From NCBI RefSeq assembly GCF_001593955.1, contig NZ_LTAZ01000003.1, positions 124,001 through 188,000 on the forward strand: 64,000 bases of DNA, in the 5' to 3' direction. Of the stretch, positions 1 to 9,892 are shown piece after piece. The stretch is from Halalkalicoccus paucihalophilus (GTDB taxonomy: Archaea > Halobacteriota > Halobacteria > Halobacteriales > Halalkalicoccaceae). The first letter of the stretch is position 1. Every line of letters starts with the position of its first letter. The notes below the pieces were generated by a model. It did no database searches and had not been told where the DNA came from. It saw only the letters and a list, made by a program, of their open reading frames with translations. The position numbers were made by a program, and so were the translations under genes.

Positions 1-1686
1 TATCAGTTCCTCGCGGAGGGGACGACGCTGTACGTCGGCAAGGCGGTCGATCTCAGGGATCGAGTCCGATCCTATGCGGACCCCAGGAGCGCGCGGATCC
101 ACCGGATGGTGCAGGCTGCAGAGACGATCGATTTCGCCGTCACGGACACCGAGACGCAGGCCCTCCTGTTGGAAGCGAACCTGATCAAGCGCCACCAGCC
201 CCGGTACAACGTCCGGCTGAAGGACGACAAGTCATACCCGCTGGTCCAGCTCACGGACCACGAGTTCCCCCGCATCGAGATCACGCGCGATCCCGATCCG
301 GCGGCCACCGCCTTCGGACCCTTCACGAACAAGGGGGTCGTCGAAGTCGTGGTGAAAGCCCTCCGGGAGGTCTACGGCGTGCGGGGCTGTTCGGACCACA
401 AGTTTTCGGGGAGAGCGCGACCCTGTCTCGATCACGACATCGGACTCTGTACCGCGCCCTGTACCGGCGAGATCGGACGCGAGGCGTATATCGGAGACGT
501 CGAATCGGTGAACCGCTTTTTCGCGGGCGAGACGGGTGTGCTCGGCGACCCCCTCCGACGACGGATGGAACAGGCCGCTCAGGAGCAGTCCTTCGAGCGG
601 GCGGCGAGCCTGCGTGATCGACTCGACGCGGTCGAGAGCTTCCACGAGGGACGGGGCGAGGCCATTAGCGACGCGAGCGACGCCCGCGCAGTCGACGTGC
701 TCGGGGTGGCGACCGAGGGCGAGCGCGCGATCGTCTCGCGCCTGCAGAGCGAGAACGGTCAGCTGGTCGACCGCGAGCGCCACCACCTCACGATCCCCGA
801 CGCCGAGGAGGGTACGGACGGCCACGCGGGCGTCCTCGCGGCCTTTATCGCCCAGTACTACGCCGAACGCGACCTTCCCGACGCCGTTCTGGTCCCCGAA
901 GACCCCGCCGACCCCGAACTGCGCGAGTGGCTCGAACGCGAGGGCGTCGACCTCCGGGTGCCCGGTGCGGGCCGGGAGGCCACTCTCGTCGATCTCGCGA
1001 TCAAGAACGCCCGGCGGAGCGACTACAGCGACGACCCCGTGAGCGCGCTCGGGGAGGCCCTGTCGATGGATCGTCCGGAACGCATCGAGGGGTTCGACGT
1101 GAGCCACGCTCAGGGGAGATCCGTCGTGGGAAGCGACGTGCTGTTCGTCGGCGGCGAGAGCGACACGTCGGGATATCGCCGGAAGAAACTCGAGGAGCGA
1201 AACGACGACTACGCCAACATGCGCGCGCTGGTGCGCTGGCGCGCGCTTCGGGCCGTCGAGGGACGGGACGACCGCCCCGACCCCGACCTCCTGCTCATCG
1301 ACGGCGGGGAGGGCCAGCTCGACGCCGCCCGCGAGGCGATGCGCGAGGTCGGCTGGGAGATACCGACGATCGCGCTCGCCAAAGCCGAGGAGCTGGTGAT
1401 CACGCCCGACGGGCCGCTGGATTGGCCCTCCGATGCCGCGCATCTCCACCTCCTCCAGCGGGTGCGCGACGAGGCCCACCGCTTCGCGGTCCAGTACCAC
1501 CAGACGCTCCGGGACGACGTTTCGACCGTGCTCGACGACGTGCCCGGAATCGGCCCGAAGACGAGGACGAGCCTCCTGCGACGGTTCGGTAGCGTCGAGG
1601 GGATCAGGAAGGCCTCGACGGGCGACCTCGAAAGCGTCGAGGGCGTCGGGAAAAAGACCGCGAGGACGATATCAGAACGGCTCTGA
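1..1686 (+). CDS. uvrC: UvrABC system protein C, 5'-truncated by window edge
   Basis: Nucleotide excision repair endonuclease that cuts both sides of a lesion held by UvrB. The frame is open from base 1, so the start codon lies outside; 561 residues are visible. They begin inside the GIY-YIG domain ([13 protein letters not shown]). Next come four Cys with spacing 12, 8 and 4, the same as the iron-sulfur cysteines of E. coli UvrC. A UVR motif ([12 protein letters not shown]) follows. The RNase H-like nuclease starts at GFDVSH, with its Asp at codon 1096-1098. Two helix-hairpin-helix motifs ([16 protein letters not shown]) close the protein. It faces the regulator gene convergently. A short repeat of its 3' end lies just downstream. 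Confidence 0.96.
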   Translation, partial: YQFLAEGTTLYVGKAVDLRDRVRSYADPRSARIHRMVQAAETIDFAVTDTETQALLLEANLIKRHQPRYNVRLKDDKSYPLVQLTDHEFPRIEITRDPDPAATAFGPFTNKGVVEVVVKALREVYGVRGCSDHKFSGRARPCLDHDIGLCTAPCTGEIGREAYIGDVESVNRFFAGETGVLGDPLRRRMEQAAQEQSFERAASLRDRLDAVESFHEGRGEAISDASDARAVDVLGVATEGERAIVSRLQSENGQLVDRERHHLTIPDAEEGTDGHAGVLAAFIAQYYAERDLPDAVLVPEDPADPELREWLEREGVDLRVPGAGREATLVDLAIKNARRSDYSDDPVSALGEALSMDRPERIEGFDVSHAQGRSVVGSDVLFVGGESDTSGYRRKKLEERNDDYANMRALVRWRALRAVEGRDDRPDPDLLLIDGGEGQLDAAREAMREVGWEIPTIALAKAEELVITPDGPLDWPSDAAHLHLLQRVRDEAHRFAVQYHQTLRDDVSTVLDDVPGIGPKTRTSLLRRFGSVEGIRKASTGDLESVEGVGKKTARTISERL

Positions 1687-1719
1687 GGCGTGATGAGATC
1701 TCCGAACGGCTCTGAGGCG
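1675..1719 (+). repeat. Short tandem duplication of the uvrC 3' end
   Basis: The 16-bp sequence gaacggctctgaggcg occurs at 1675-1690 and again at 1704-1719. The first copy contains the uvrC stop codon. The second copy, read in its own frame, would again give ISERL followed by a stop. This looks like a small tandem duplication of the gene's tail, not a functional element. Confidence 0.7.
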
Positions 1720-1738
1720 GAGGACGGTCGCTGCGGCT

Positions 1739-2548
1739 CTACCTGTCTGCGGCCTCGACCATCTCGTAACCGACGGTCCCCTCACGCAGCGCCTCGGTAT
1801 GGGCCGCCAGTCGGTCCTCGGTCGCCAGCAGGAGCACGTCGAGTCCCTTCGTCGCCGCCTCCCTGATCGCGTCGGGCGTCCCGAATCGGATCTCGGGGTC
1901 GAGGCCGGCCGCTCGCGCGGCCGCGACCGCCTCGGTTCCCGCGGTCGCCACCAGATCGTGGGCGGCGGCGTACTCTCTGAGGGGTTCCGAATCTGCGACC
2001 GAACTGCCGCCCTCGTGGACCCGGGGCAGCGAGACGATCGTGACCCGACCGAGTTCGTAGTCGAGCACGCCCTCGACGTCGGTGATCCCGACGTCCTGTC
2101 CCTCGTCGGCGCCCGTGATCGCGACGGCGGTCGCCGCGCCGGCCTCGCCGGGGGTCGCCCGGAGTACCCCGTCGGCCATCGAGAGGCTCACCGTCCGGCC
2201 GTCCTCGATCGCGTCGGTCGCGAGCGCCGTCTCGATCTCGACCTGGCCGATGACGTCCTCGGCGACGTGGGCCGTGAACGTCCGGAGCTCGTCCGTCCGG
2301 CCGATCAGCCAGTCGACGCCCTCCTTGCTCACCTCGTAACGCCCCCGACCGCCCTTCTCAACGAACCCCTCTTCGACGAGTCCCCGAAGGTAGTCGCTGA
2401 CCGCCTGGGCGGTGATCCCGATGGCGTCGGCGATCTCCTGCTGGCTCACGGCGGGCTGGCGTTCGGCGATCTCCACGAGGATCTGATACCGCGTGGCGTC
2501 GCGCTTGCTCCGCAGGACGCTCGACCCCGCTCTTTCGGTGTCCGCCAT
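1739..2548 (-). CDS. Winged-helix transcriptional regulator (MarR/ArsR-like) with unknown C-terminal domain
   Basis: Predicted DNA-binding regulator of 269 residues. The N-terminal 80 residues form a winged helix: RYQILVEIAER, then QQEIADAIGITAQAVSDYLR as helix-turn-helix, then a wing (EKGGRGRYEVSKEG). The remaining ~180 residues resemble a small-molecule-binding or effector domain found with such haloarchaeal regulators, but no ligand is evident. The start chosen is the ATG at 2548 (MADTERAG); the frame stays open further upstream, but that sequence looks non-coding. It lies downstream of nrdB on the same strand, separated by about 120 bp that should hold its promoter. Its targets cannot be told from sequence. 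Confidence 0.8.
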   Translation of the reverse strand: MADTERAGSSVLRSKRDATRYQILVEIAERQPAVSQQEIADAIGITAQAVSDYLRGLVEEGFVEKGGRGRYEVSKEGVDWLIGRTDELRTFTAHVAEDVIGQVEIETALATDAIEDGRTVSLSMADGVLRATPGEAGAATAVAITGADEGQDVGITDVEGVLDYELGRVTIVSLPRVHEGGSSVADSEPLREYAAAHDLVATAGTEAVAAARAAGLDPEIRFGTPDAIREAATKGLDVLLLATEDRLAAHTEALREGTVGYEMVEAADR

Positions 2549-2670
2549 TGGGGCCACTCGGGAGCCACAGGACAAGTAATTTTGTGCTTCGAGCGGGTGA
2601 AGACGGATTTCGCTCCAATACACTTGTGTTTCGGTCGGGGCGAACGGCCGGGAAACGCCCTCGGCGGTAC

Positions 2671-3663
2671 CTACCACTCCAGCGAGCCGCCCGACTGGTA
2701 CTCCGCGACGTTGGTCTCGAAGAAGTTCTTCTCCTTGTTCAGGTCGACCTGTTCTGCCATCCACGGGAACGGGTTGTCGGTGTCGTAGACCGGCTCCATC
2801 TCCAGCTGGTCGAGGCGTCTGTCGGCGACGTACTCGACGTACTCGGCGAACTGCGCCGGCCCCATCCCGAGGAGCTCCTCGGGGCAGGCTTCGCGGGCGT
2901 AGCGTCGTTCGAGCTCGACGGCCTCACGGATCAGTCCCTCGATCTCGCGTTCGAATTCGGCAGTCCACACCCTTGGATTCTCCTCGCGGATCGTCTCGAT
3001 CAGGTCGACCCCGAAGTTCAGGTGCAGCGACTCGTCGCGCATGATGTACTCGAACTGCTCGCCGACGCCGACCATCTTTCCGTTCCTCTTCAGCCCCAGC
3101 ATCATCGCGAAGCCCGCGTAGAAGAAGACCCCCTCCATGATGACGTAAAAGCCGACGAGGTCCCGGAGGAACTCCCGGACGTCTTCCTCGCTACGGATCT
3201 CGAAGTCCGGGTCGTCGATCACCTGCGTGAGGTCGACGACGAACTCGTCCTTGGCCTCGATGGCGGGGATGCGGTCGTACATCCCGTAGAGGTACTCAGG
3301 ATCGAACCCAAGGGAATCACAGCAGTAGATGAACGTGTCGGTGTGGATCGCCTCCTCGTAGGCCTGTCTGAGGAGGTACTGGCGACACTCGGGGGCGGTG
3401 ACGTAGTCATACACTGCAAGAACGATGTTGTTGGCTGTCAGCGACTCCGCAGTGGAGAAGAACCCGAGGTTCCACTCGACGAGCTGTCGTTCTTCGTCAC
3501 TGAGCGCGTCGTTCTCCCACTGGTGAACGTCGTCGGCCATCGGCACCTCCTCGGGCGTCCAGTTGTTGGCGACGCCGGCCTTGTAGTACTCGCGGGCCCA
3601 GTCGTAATCGATGGGCAGGATCTTGTTGGGGTCGTGGTGGCCCTGGTCGTTGATGATCGGCAT
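2671..3663 (-). CDS. nrdB: Ribonucleoside-diphosphate reductase, beta (R2) subunit, class Ic-like
   Basis: Radical-generating small subunit of class I ribonucleotide reductase, which supplies dNTPs with NrdA; 330 residues. Likely dinuclear-metal ligands are E73 (AESLTANN), E104 and H107 (YEEAIH), E177 (MEGVFF), and E211 and H214 (RDESLH). The tyrosyl-radical position, four residues after H107, is F111. The first ligand is Glu rather than Asp. Both features match the chlamydial class Ic (Mn/Fe) type rather than E. coli class Ia. A Tyr near the C-terminus (Y322) could serve radical transfer. The start codon overlaps the nrdA stop by one base, so the two genes are probably coupled. Confidence 0.96.
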   Translation of the reverse strand: MPIINDQGHHDPNKILPIDYDWAREYYKAGVANNWTPEEVPMADDVHQWENDALSDEERQLVEWNLGFFSTAESLTANNIVLAVYDYVTAPECRQYLLRQAYEEAIHTDTFIYCCDSLGFDPEYLYGMYDRIPAIEAKDEFVVDLTQVIDDPDFEIRSEEDVREFLRDLVGFYVIMEGVFFYAGFAMMLGLKRNGKMVGVGEQFEYIMRDESLHLNFGVDLIETIREENPRVWTAEFEREIEGLIREAVELERRYAREACPEELLGMGPAQFAEYVEYVADRRLDQLEMEPVYDTDNPFPWMAEQVDLNKEKNFFETNVAEYQSGGSLEW

Positions 3664-6062
3664 TACTGGCAGGCCTCGCAGGTGGGGTCCTCAACGCTCG
3701 GCAGGCTACTCTCCTCGTTTCCACCGTCCTCGTCGTCCGAATCGCGGAACTGGGTGTCGTCGTACTCGCGCATGTCGAGAGTGGTCTTCTCGACCTGGCT
3801 CGCGCCCAGCGTCCGGAGGTAGTAGGTCGTCTTCAGGCCGAGCTTCCAGGCGGTCTCGTAGACGCCCGCGAGCAGCGAGCCGTCCGTCGACGGGAAGAAG
3901 ACGTTGTGCGACTGGCTCTGGTCGATCCAGGTCGCACGCTCCGCCGAGAGGCGAAGCTGGTGACGCGGGTCGATCTCGAAGGCGCCCCGGTAGAGCTCCT
4001 TCAGCTCGTCGGGGATCGCGTCGATCTCCTGGATCGAGCCGTCGTGGTACTTGATCCGGTCGCGGATCTCGCCGGTCCACAGCCCCCGCTCGCGCAGATC
4101 GGCGACGAGGTGGTCGTTGATCACGGTGAAGTCGCCGGACATGTTCGATTTTACATATAAATTCGAATAGACCGGCTCGATCGAAGGGGTTGTCCCCGCG
4201 ATCGTCGAGATGGTCGCCGTCGGCGCGACCGCTATCGTGTTGGAGTTTCGCATTCCGTGCGTGTCGACGTGCTCGCGCACCCGCCCCCAGTCGAGGCGCT
4301 CCTCGACGTCGATCGGGATCTCCCGTCCCCGTTCCTCCTCGAGGAGTGAAACGGTGTCCTGCGGGAGGAGGTCGCGGTCCCACTTCGACCCCTCGTAGCT
4401 GTCGTAAGCGCCGCGCTCGGCGGCCAGCTTCGAGGAACTGAAGATCGCGTGATACGAGACAAATTCTTGAGTGCGGTCGGCGAACGCGACTGCTTTCTCG
4501 GAGTTCATCGGGATCCCCTGCTCAAGCAGGGCGTCGTGAAAGCCCATGATACCGAGGCCAACTGGCCGGTGGCGCATGTTCGAGCGCTCTGCCTTCTCCG
4601 TGGGGTAGAAGTTCAGGTCGACGACGTTATCGAGCATCCGCATCGCGGTGTGGACAGTGTCCTCTAACTGCTCGCGGTCGAGGCCGTCCTCGCTTGCGTG
4701 GCGCGAGAGGTTCACCGAGCCGAGGTTACAGACGGCGGTCTCCTCCTCGCTCGTGTTCAGCGTGATCTCCGTACAGAGGTTCGAGGAGTTGACGACACCC
4801 GCGTGATCCTGGGGCGAGCGGACGTTACAGGGGTCCTTGAACGTGATCCACGGGTGGCCGGTCTCGAACAGCCGAGTGAGGGTCGTGCGCCACAGCTCGG
4901 CGGCCTCGCACCGCTCGTACTGGTCGAGTGCGCCATTTTCGGCCTGTCGTTCGTATTCCTCATAGCGCTCCTCGAACTCGGCTCCGTAGGAGCCGTGCAG
5001 ATCCGGCACCTCCTCGGGCGAGAACAGCGTCCACTTTTCGTCGTTCTGAACGCGCTTCATGAACAGGTCGGGCACCCACGCCGCCGTGTTCATGTCGTGG
5101 GTTCGCCGGCGCTCGTCGCCGGTGTTTCGCCGCAGGTCGAGAAATGCCGGGAAATCCATATGCCACGCCTCCAAGTACGCACAGGCCGCCCCGCGCCGTT
5201 TCCCGCTCCTGTTTATCGCGCCGGTCACGTCGTTCGCGATCTTCAGGAACGGGACCGTCCCCGTCGACTCGACGCCCGTCGAGGAGATCCGCGCGCCGCT
5301 GGCGCGAAGGGGGGTCCAGTCGTTGCCGAGCCCGCCCGACCACTTCGAGAGCTTCGCGTGTTCCTTGTACGCGTCGAAGATGCCCTCGAGGTCGTCGGGG
5401 ACGGTGGTCAGATAGCACGAAGAGAGCTGCGGGTGGGTCGTCCCGGCGTGAAACAGCGTCGGCGTCGAGTGGACGAACCGCAGCGTCGAGAGCAGCTCGT
5501 AGAACTCCCTCGCGTACTCCTCGCGCTCGTCGGGGGCCTCCCGGAGCGCGATTCCCATCGCGACCCGCATCCAGAACGTCTGGGGCAGTTCGATGGGCTC
5601 GTCGCCGTCACGGAGGAAGTACCGTTGAGAGAGCGTCTCCATCACCATATAATCGAGTCGGTCGTCGCGTCCGATCTCCAGGGCCTCGGCGAGGCTCGAG
5701 AGGTCGTACTCGGCCATGCGCTCGTCGAGCAGGTCGGCCTCGACCCCGCGCTCGATCGACGCGACGAACGACTTCCGGTAGGCCTTCTCACGGTCCCCGT
5801 CTTCAATCTCGCCGACGCGCTCCTCGAAGTACCGCTCCCGGAAGACCCGTGCGGCAACCGTCTTATACTCGGGTTCGCGGTCGATTCGGGCGGTGAGTGC
5901 CCCGATAACGGCCTCGTAGACCTCCTCGCGGCTCGCGCCCGCATAGCAATCGCGCTCGGCCGCGCGGGCGATCTCCGAGCGCGCCTCGTCGTCCACCCGG
6001 TCGCTCCACGCCCGTTCCAATATCGTTTCGATCGTGTCGGTTCGCTTCGTAGCCTGGCTCAT
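3663..6062 (-). CDS. nrdA: Ribonucleoside-diphosphate reductase, alpha (R1) subunit
   Basis: Catalytic subunit of class I ribonucleotide reductase, 799 residues from the ATG at 6062. Visible signatures are SSCYL (first redox Cys), SSNLCTEI (thiyl-radical Cys and Glu), [10 protein letters not shown] (second redox Cys), PTATIS (substrate phosphate loop), a Tyr pair in LKTTYYLRT, and a C-terminal C795-x2-C798 pair for re-reduction. The N-terminus aligns only with the latter part of an ATP-cone; the basic, glycine-bearing first strand is missing. Classical dATP inhibition may therefore be altered (inference). The reading frame upstream of 6062 does not resemble the family. No intein is present. 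It is cotranscribed with nrdB. Confidence 0.96.
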   Translation of the reverse strand: MSQATKRTDTIETILERAWSDRVDDEARSEIARAAERDCYAGASREEVYEAVIGALTARIDREPEYKTVAARVFRERYFEERVGEIEDGDREKAYRKSFVASIERGVEADLLDERMAEYDLSSLAEALEIGRDDRLDYMVMETLSQRYFLRDGDEPIELPQTFWMRVAMGIALREAPDEREEYAREFYELLSTLRFVHSTPTLFHAGTTHPQLSSCYLTTVPDDLEGIFDAYKEHAKLSKWSGGLGNDWTPLRASGARISSTGVESTGTVPFLKIANDVTGAINRSGKRRGAACAYLEAWHMDFPAFLDLRRNTGDERRRTHDMNTAAWVPDLFMKRVQNDEKWTLFSPEEVPDLHGSYGAEFEERYEEYERQAENGALDQYERCEAAELWRTTLTRLFETGHPWITFKDPCNVRSPQDHAGVVNSSNLCTEITLNTSEEETAVCNLGSVNLSRHASEDGLDREQLEDTVHTAMRMLDNVVDLNFYPTEKAERSNMRHRPVGLGIMGFHDALLEQGIPMNSEKAVAFADRTQEFVSYHAIFSSSKLAAERGAYDSYEGSKWDRDLLPQDTVSLLEEERGREIPIDVEERLDWGRVREHVDTHGMRNSNTIAVAPTATISTIAGTTPSIEPVYSNLYVKSNMSGDFTVINDHLVADLRERGLWTGEIRDRIKYHDGSIQEIDAIPDELKELYRGAFEIDPRHQLRLSAERATWIDQSQSHNVFFPSTDGSLLAGVYETAWKLGLKTTYYLRTLGASQVEKTTLDMREYDDTQFRDSDDEDGGNEESSLPSVEDPTCEACQ

Positions 6063-6365
6063 GATAACTCGACCCGACAGCGTCGCCACTACCGGCACAG
6101 CGCCACTCAGGGCGGCGGATCGGGCCGTGTTCGTCCCTCCGTCGGCACCGGCATAAATATTACCAAGTTTAGTTTTTATAGAACAAGTATGATTGATATA
6201 GTTGGTGGCGAAGCGGGGCTCAACGAGCGCCGAGGGGAGGATCGAGTCCGGAGGACTCCCGCGAGAGAACCCACACACCGAACCGACGAGCCACCGCCAC
6301 CCGAACCCGCGTTGAACCCCTCTATCGACCGATTAAAGTCCGGTTGGGAGAGAGACGGCTCAGTG
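6063..6365. promoter_or_regulatory. Divergent nrdA / cobT-like promoter region
   Basis: A 303-bp gene-free stretch between divergent genes. It holds an AT-rich block at about 6150-6205 (ataaatattaccaag... through gattgatatag), 90-140 bp before the nrdA start. If this block is the nrdA promoter, the transcript would carry an unusually long leader for a haloarchaeon. On the other side, gattaaag at 6331-6338 lies about 30 bp before the cobT-like ATG at 6366 and fits a TATA element for a near-leaderless message. No coding sequence is convincing here. Confidence 0.5.
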
Positions 6366-7430
6366 ATGGTCGAGGAACGAGGGCGGCGGCCAGGCGGGAC
6401 CGAAGCGGAGCGGCTGATCGTTGTCGCCGGGAGCACCCGAACGGCGGGGGTCGAGGGGAGGGATGGACCGATCAGCGCCGCCGGGGCGGATCCCGAGGCG
6501 ATGGCGACCACCCCGAGTGCGGACCTCGAGCTCCTCGAATACGGCGACGTGACCCGCGCCCCGACCGTACCGGTCAGTCCCACCGGCTGTCCGACCCCGG
6601 CGGTCCACACCCGCGCGATCCGCGAGTTGGTGGGTTTCGACGTGACACCGATGGACGCCGGACTCGAACGGGAGAGCGGCGCGCCGACCGTTTCGCTGGG
6701 CGAGGAGCCGGGCAGCGATATCCGGGACGAGGAACCGGTCGAAAACGCCCGCGAGCTGTTCGACACGGCAAAGGGGTTCGGCCGGTCGCTTCCCGATGCC
6801 GAACTCGCCATCGGCGAGACGATCCCCGGCGGGACGACGACCGCGATGGCGGTCTTGGGGGCGCTGGGCGAGCGGCCGGCCGTCTCCTCGTCGCTACCGG
6901 CGAACCCGCTTGCGCTCAAACGGAAGGTAGTGGACGACGCCCTTGCTTCGAGCGGGCTCGAACCCGGCGACGCCGCGGGCACACCGATAGAAGCGGTTCG
7001 GTGTGTCGGCGATCCCGTTTTGGCTGCGGTCGCGGGCCTGATCGTCGGGGCGACCGACGCCGGGATCGAGGTGACCCTCGCGGGCGGTACCCAGCTCGCG
7101 GCGGCCGCCGCGCTGGCGCGTCACGCGGGCGTCGAGGCACCGCTGCGGCTCGCGACCACCTCGTTCGTCGCCGAGGACGGGAGTGCCGGGATCGAGGCGC
7201 TGGCGACGGATCTCGATCTCGACCTTCAGGTGACTGACCCCGGATTCGATGGTCGAAACCACCCGGCGATGGCCGCCTACGCCGCCGGCGAGGCGAAGGA
7301 GGGCGTCGGGATGGGCGGGGCACTGTGGCTGGCCGAGCGCGATGGGGTTCCGATGGACGCGGTCCGCGAGCGGATCGAGACGGTCTACGACCGGCTCACT
7401 CGCTCGAAACGCTCGCTATCGCGGCCTTAG
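6366..7430 (+). CDS. cobT: CobT-like nicotinate-nucleotide phosphoribosyltransferase (TIGR00303-type)
   Basis: Archaeal homologue of CobT, which activates the lower-ligand base of cobamides; 354 residues. Features include the N-terminal [10 protein letters not shown] strand, [12 protein letters not shown], the glycine-rich [19 protein letters not shown] loop and late [16 protein letters not shown] and [10 protein letters not shown] segments, all typical of the family. The start at 6366 is supported by a TATA-like element about 30 bp upstream; a GTG at 6363 is an alternative. Upstream frame continues but is arginine/proline-rich and unlike the family. Its stop overlaps the uvrB stop by three bases on the opposite strand. 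The exact base specificity in archaea is not known from sequence. Confidence 0.88.
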   Translation: MVEERGRRPGGTEAERLIVVAGSTRTAGVEGRDGPISAAGADPEAMATTPSADLELLEYGDVTRAPTVPVSPTGCPTPAVHTRAIRELVGFDVTPMDAGLERESGAPTVSLGEEPGSDIRDEEPVENARELFDTAKGFGRSLPDAELAIGETIPGGTTTAMAVLGALGERPAVSSSLPANPLALKRKVVDDALASSGLEPGDAAGTPIEAVRCVGDPVLAAVAGLIVGATDAGIEVTLAGGTQLAAAAALARHAGVEAPLRLATTSFVAEDGSAGIEALATDLDLDLQVTDPGFDGRNHPAMAAYAAGEAKEGVGMGGALWLAERDGVPMDAVRERIETVYDRLTRSKRSLSRP

Positions 7431-9487
7431 AACTCGGTTTCCGGTTCGGGAACGACGCCCTCGTCGTCGGCGAGCGCGTCGAACTCCTCGCGGAGTTCGC
7501 GGATCCGATCCCGGATGTCCGCCGCGAGCTCGAACTCCAGGTTGCTCGCGGCCTCGTTCATGCGCTCTTCGAGGGCCTGAATTCGCGCCTGTGCGGCCTC
7601 CGCGTCCTCGGGGGCGTCGCCGGTCACGCTCGAGGTGTCGGTCTTACTCCCCGGGAGGTTGGTCTCGCCGACCTCCTTGTCGATGGTTGTCGGCGTGTAG
7701 CCGTGCTCTTCGTTGTACTCGCGCTGGATCTCCCGGCGGCGCTGGGTCTCCTCGATGGCCTCGGCCATCGCGTCGGTCGTCTCGTCGGCGTACAGGACGA
7801 CCTCGCCATCGGCGTTTCTCGCGGCCCGACCCATCGTCTGGATCAGGGTGGTCCGCGAGCGCAAGAATCCCTGCTGGTCGGCGTCCAGAATGGCGACCAA
7901 GGAGACCTCCGGGATGTCAAGCCCCTCACGCAGGAGGTTAATACCTACAAGAACGTCGAACTCGCCGAGTCGAAGTCCCCGGATGAGTTCGTGGCGTTCG
8001 AGGGTGTCGGTCTCGTCGTGCATGTACTCGACGCCCACGCCCGCGTTTTCGAGGTACTCGGTGAGGTCCTCTGCCATGCGCTTGGTAAGCGTCGTGACCA
8101 GCACCCGCTCGTCGCGCTCGACGCGCTCATCGATCCGGGCCATCAGGTCGTCGATCTGCTCCTGTGCGGACTGGACCGAAACGGCGGGATCCACGAGGTG
8201 CGTGGGCCTGACGATCTGTTCGACTATCTGCTCGCTGACCTCGCGTTCGTAATCGCCGGGTGTCGCCGAAACGTACAGGCGTTTTCCGACCCGTTCTTCG
8301 AACTCTTCGAAGGTCAGCGGGCGGTTGTCGTACGCCGTGGGAAGACGAAAGCCGTTCTCTACCAGCGAGTCCTTGCGCGATTTGTCGCCGGCGTACTGGC
8401 CCTTGATCTGCGGAATCGTCTGGTGGGATTCATCGATGACGGTGAGGAAGTCCTCTGGGAAGTAGTCGAGCAAGGTATAAGGAGCGTCGCCCGACTCGCG
8501 ATCCGAGAGATACACCGAGTAGTTCTCGATGCCCGAACAGTAGCCCGTCTCGCGCATCATCTCGATGTCGAAGGTGGTGCGCTCCTCGATACGCTGGGCC
8601 GAGAGCATGTCGCCGTTTCGCTCGAAATAGCGGATCCGTTTTGCGAGGTCCTCCTCGATCTCGCTGATGGCGTTTTCCATGCGCTCTTCTGGGATCGAGT
8701 AGTGCTCCGCGGGGTGGATGAGGACGGCCGGCTCCTCGCTTTTGAGCTCGCCTTCGAGGGGGTCCAGTTTACTGAGCCGGTCGATCTCGTCGCCCCAGAA
8801 CTCCACGCGCACGGCATACCGACCGTACATCGGGAAGACCTCGACGGTGTCGCCCCGAACCCGGAAGGTCCCCTGCGTGAAGTCCACGTCGTTGCGTTCG
8901 TAGTTCAGGTCGACGAGGCCCTTGAGCAGCTCGTCGCGGTCGATCCGCTGGCCCTGCTCCAGTTGGAGGCTCATGTCGACGTAATTGCGCGGGTCGCCCA
9001 ACCCGTAGATGGCCGAGACCGAGGCGACGACGATCACGTCGTCGCGGGTGAGTAGCGAGCGGGTCGCGGAGTGACGAAGCCGGTCGATCTCGTCGTTGAT
9101 CGAGGCGTCCTTGTCGATGTAGGTATCGGAGGCCTCGACGTAGGCCTCGGGCTGGTAGTAGTCGTAGTAGGAGACGAAGTACTCGACGGCGTTGTCCGGG
9201 AATAAATTTCTGAACTCCTCGTAGAGCTGGGCCGCGAGCGTCTTGTTATGGGCGATGACCAGAGTAGGAGTTTGAATGCCCTCGACGGTCCAGCTGACGG
9301 TATTGGTTTTGCCCGAACCCGTCACGCCCAAGAGGGTTTGGCGGTCCATTCCCGACTCGTAGCCCGAAACGAGCTGTTCGATCGCCTCGGGCTGATCTCC
9401 GGCCGGTTCGAAGGGAGCCTCGACGCGGAACGGCTTCTCGGCCTCCGGTCTGTCGGGCCGCAGTGGACCGGAACTGCTGTCGCTCAT
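7427..9487 (-). CDS. uvrB: UvrABC system protein B
   Basis: Damage-verifying helicase-like subunit of nucleotide excision repair, 686 residues. Walker A is GVTGSGKTN near residue 55. The damage-probing beta-hairpin region ([20 protein letters not shown]) is intact. Walker B region has DESH; motif V is [13 protein letters not shown]; motif VI is [11 protein letters not shown]-terminal UVR motif ([16 protein letters not shown]) would contact UvrC, whose gene is ~6 kb away in this window. Some conserved motifs (V, and [10 protein letters not shown]) are written in unusually AT-rich codons compared with the rest of the gene. Confidence 0.97.
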   Translation of the reverse strand: MSDSSSGPLRPDRPEAEKPFRVEAPFEPAGDQPEAIEQLVSGYESGMDRQTLLGVTGSGKTNTVSWTVEGIQTPTLVIAHNKTLAAQLYEEFRNLFPDNAVEYFVSYYDYYQPEAYVEASDTYIDKDASINDEIDRLRHSATRSLLTRDDVIVVASVSAIYGLGDPRNYVDMSLQLEQGQRIDRDELLKGLVDLNYERNDVDFTQGTFRVRGDTVEVFPMYGRYAVRVEFWGDEIDRLSKLDPLEGELKSEEPAVLIHPAEHYSIPEERMENAISEIEEDLAKRIRYFERNGDMLSAQRIEERTTFDIEMMRETGYCSGIENYSVYLSDRESGDAPYTLLDYFPEDFLTVIDESHQTIPQIKGQYAGDKSRKDSLVENGFRLPTAYDNRPLTFEEFEERVGKRLYVSATPGDYEREVSEQIVEQIVRPTHLVDPAVSVQSAQEQIDDLMARIDERVERDERVLVTTLTKRMAEDLTEYLENAGVGVEYMHDETDTLERHELIRGLRLGEFDVLVGINLLREGLDIPEVSLVAILDADQQGFLRSRTTLIQTMGRAARNADGEVVLYADETTDAMAEAIEETQRRREIQREYNEEHGYTPTTIDKEVGETNLPGSKTDTSSVTGDAPEDAEAAQARIQALEERMNEAASNLEFELAADIRDRIRELREEFDALADDEGVVPEPETEF

Positions 9488-9651
9488 TGAGTGTGCAAGG
9501 GTCCGGAGCCACTTGATCCGCTCGCCTGCAGGGTGAAAGTGAACCGTCCCTCTGGACTCGATTACGACCGGTACCGGTCGCCTCAGGGGTAAAACACCTC
9601 AACTGCGGGACTCACGACGGGGTTAAGCTGTGCTATGATGTAACACAGTAT

Positions 9652-9813
9652 ATGGGAACAAGATGCACGCTCTGCCGGCATCGCTTCCCGGACTACACGC
9701 TACAGGAGTGGTGTGAGTGCGGGTGGTGTATGGACGAGAACTGCAAGCGCAATCACGAGCCGTTCTGCCCGGCCCACGGCGAAGACCGCTGGATCGGCAC
9801 AGTCGAGTTCTGA
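9652..9813 (+). CDS. 53-residue cysteine-rich zinc-finger protein
   Basis: A short open frame with ATG at 9652 and stop TGA at 9811-9813. It encodes Cys pairs CTLC, CECGWC and later single Cys/His residues (CKRNHEPFCPAHG). Such dense CxxC knuckles in a 53-residue protein match the small haloarchaeal zinc-finger proteins. An AT-rich segment (gctatgatgtaacacag) sits ~20-30 bp before the start and can serve as a TATA element. It stands alone between uvrB and the TauE/SafE gene. Function is unknown; zinc binding is inferred from the motif. Confidence 0.72.
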   Translation: MGTRCTLCRHRFPDYTLQEWCECGWCMDENCKRNHEPFCPAHGEDRWIGTVEF

Positions 9814-9892
9814 GTCGGTTCAGTGGATCGATTTCCGGATTCATCTGCAAGCCGAATCCTCAACGGGGCCACGCGAATAGGCGTGGCCCTGA

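Noticed and set aside
232-1500. Long open frame antisense to uvrC
   Set aside because: GC-rich codon bias leaves antisense frames open; the uvrC motifs explain the region. The same applies to long antisense frames over nrdA, uvrB, hel308, glyS and hef.
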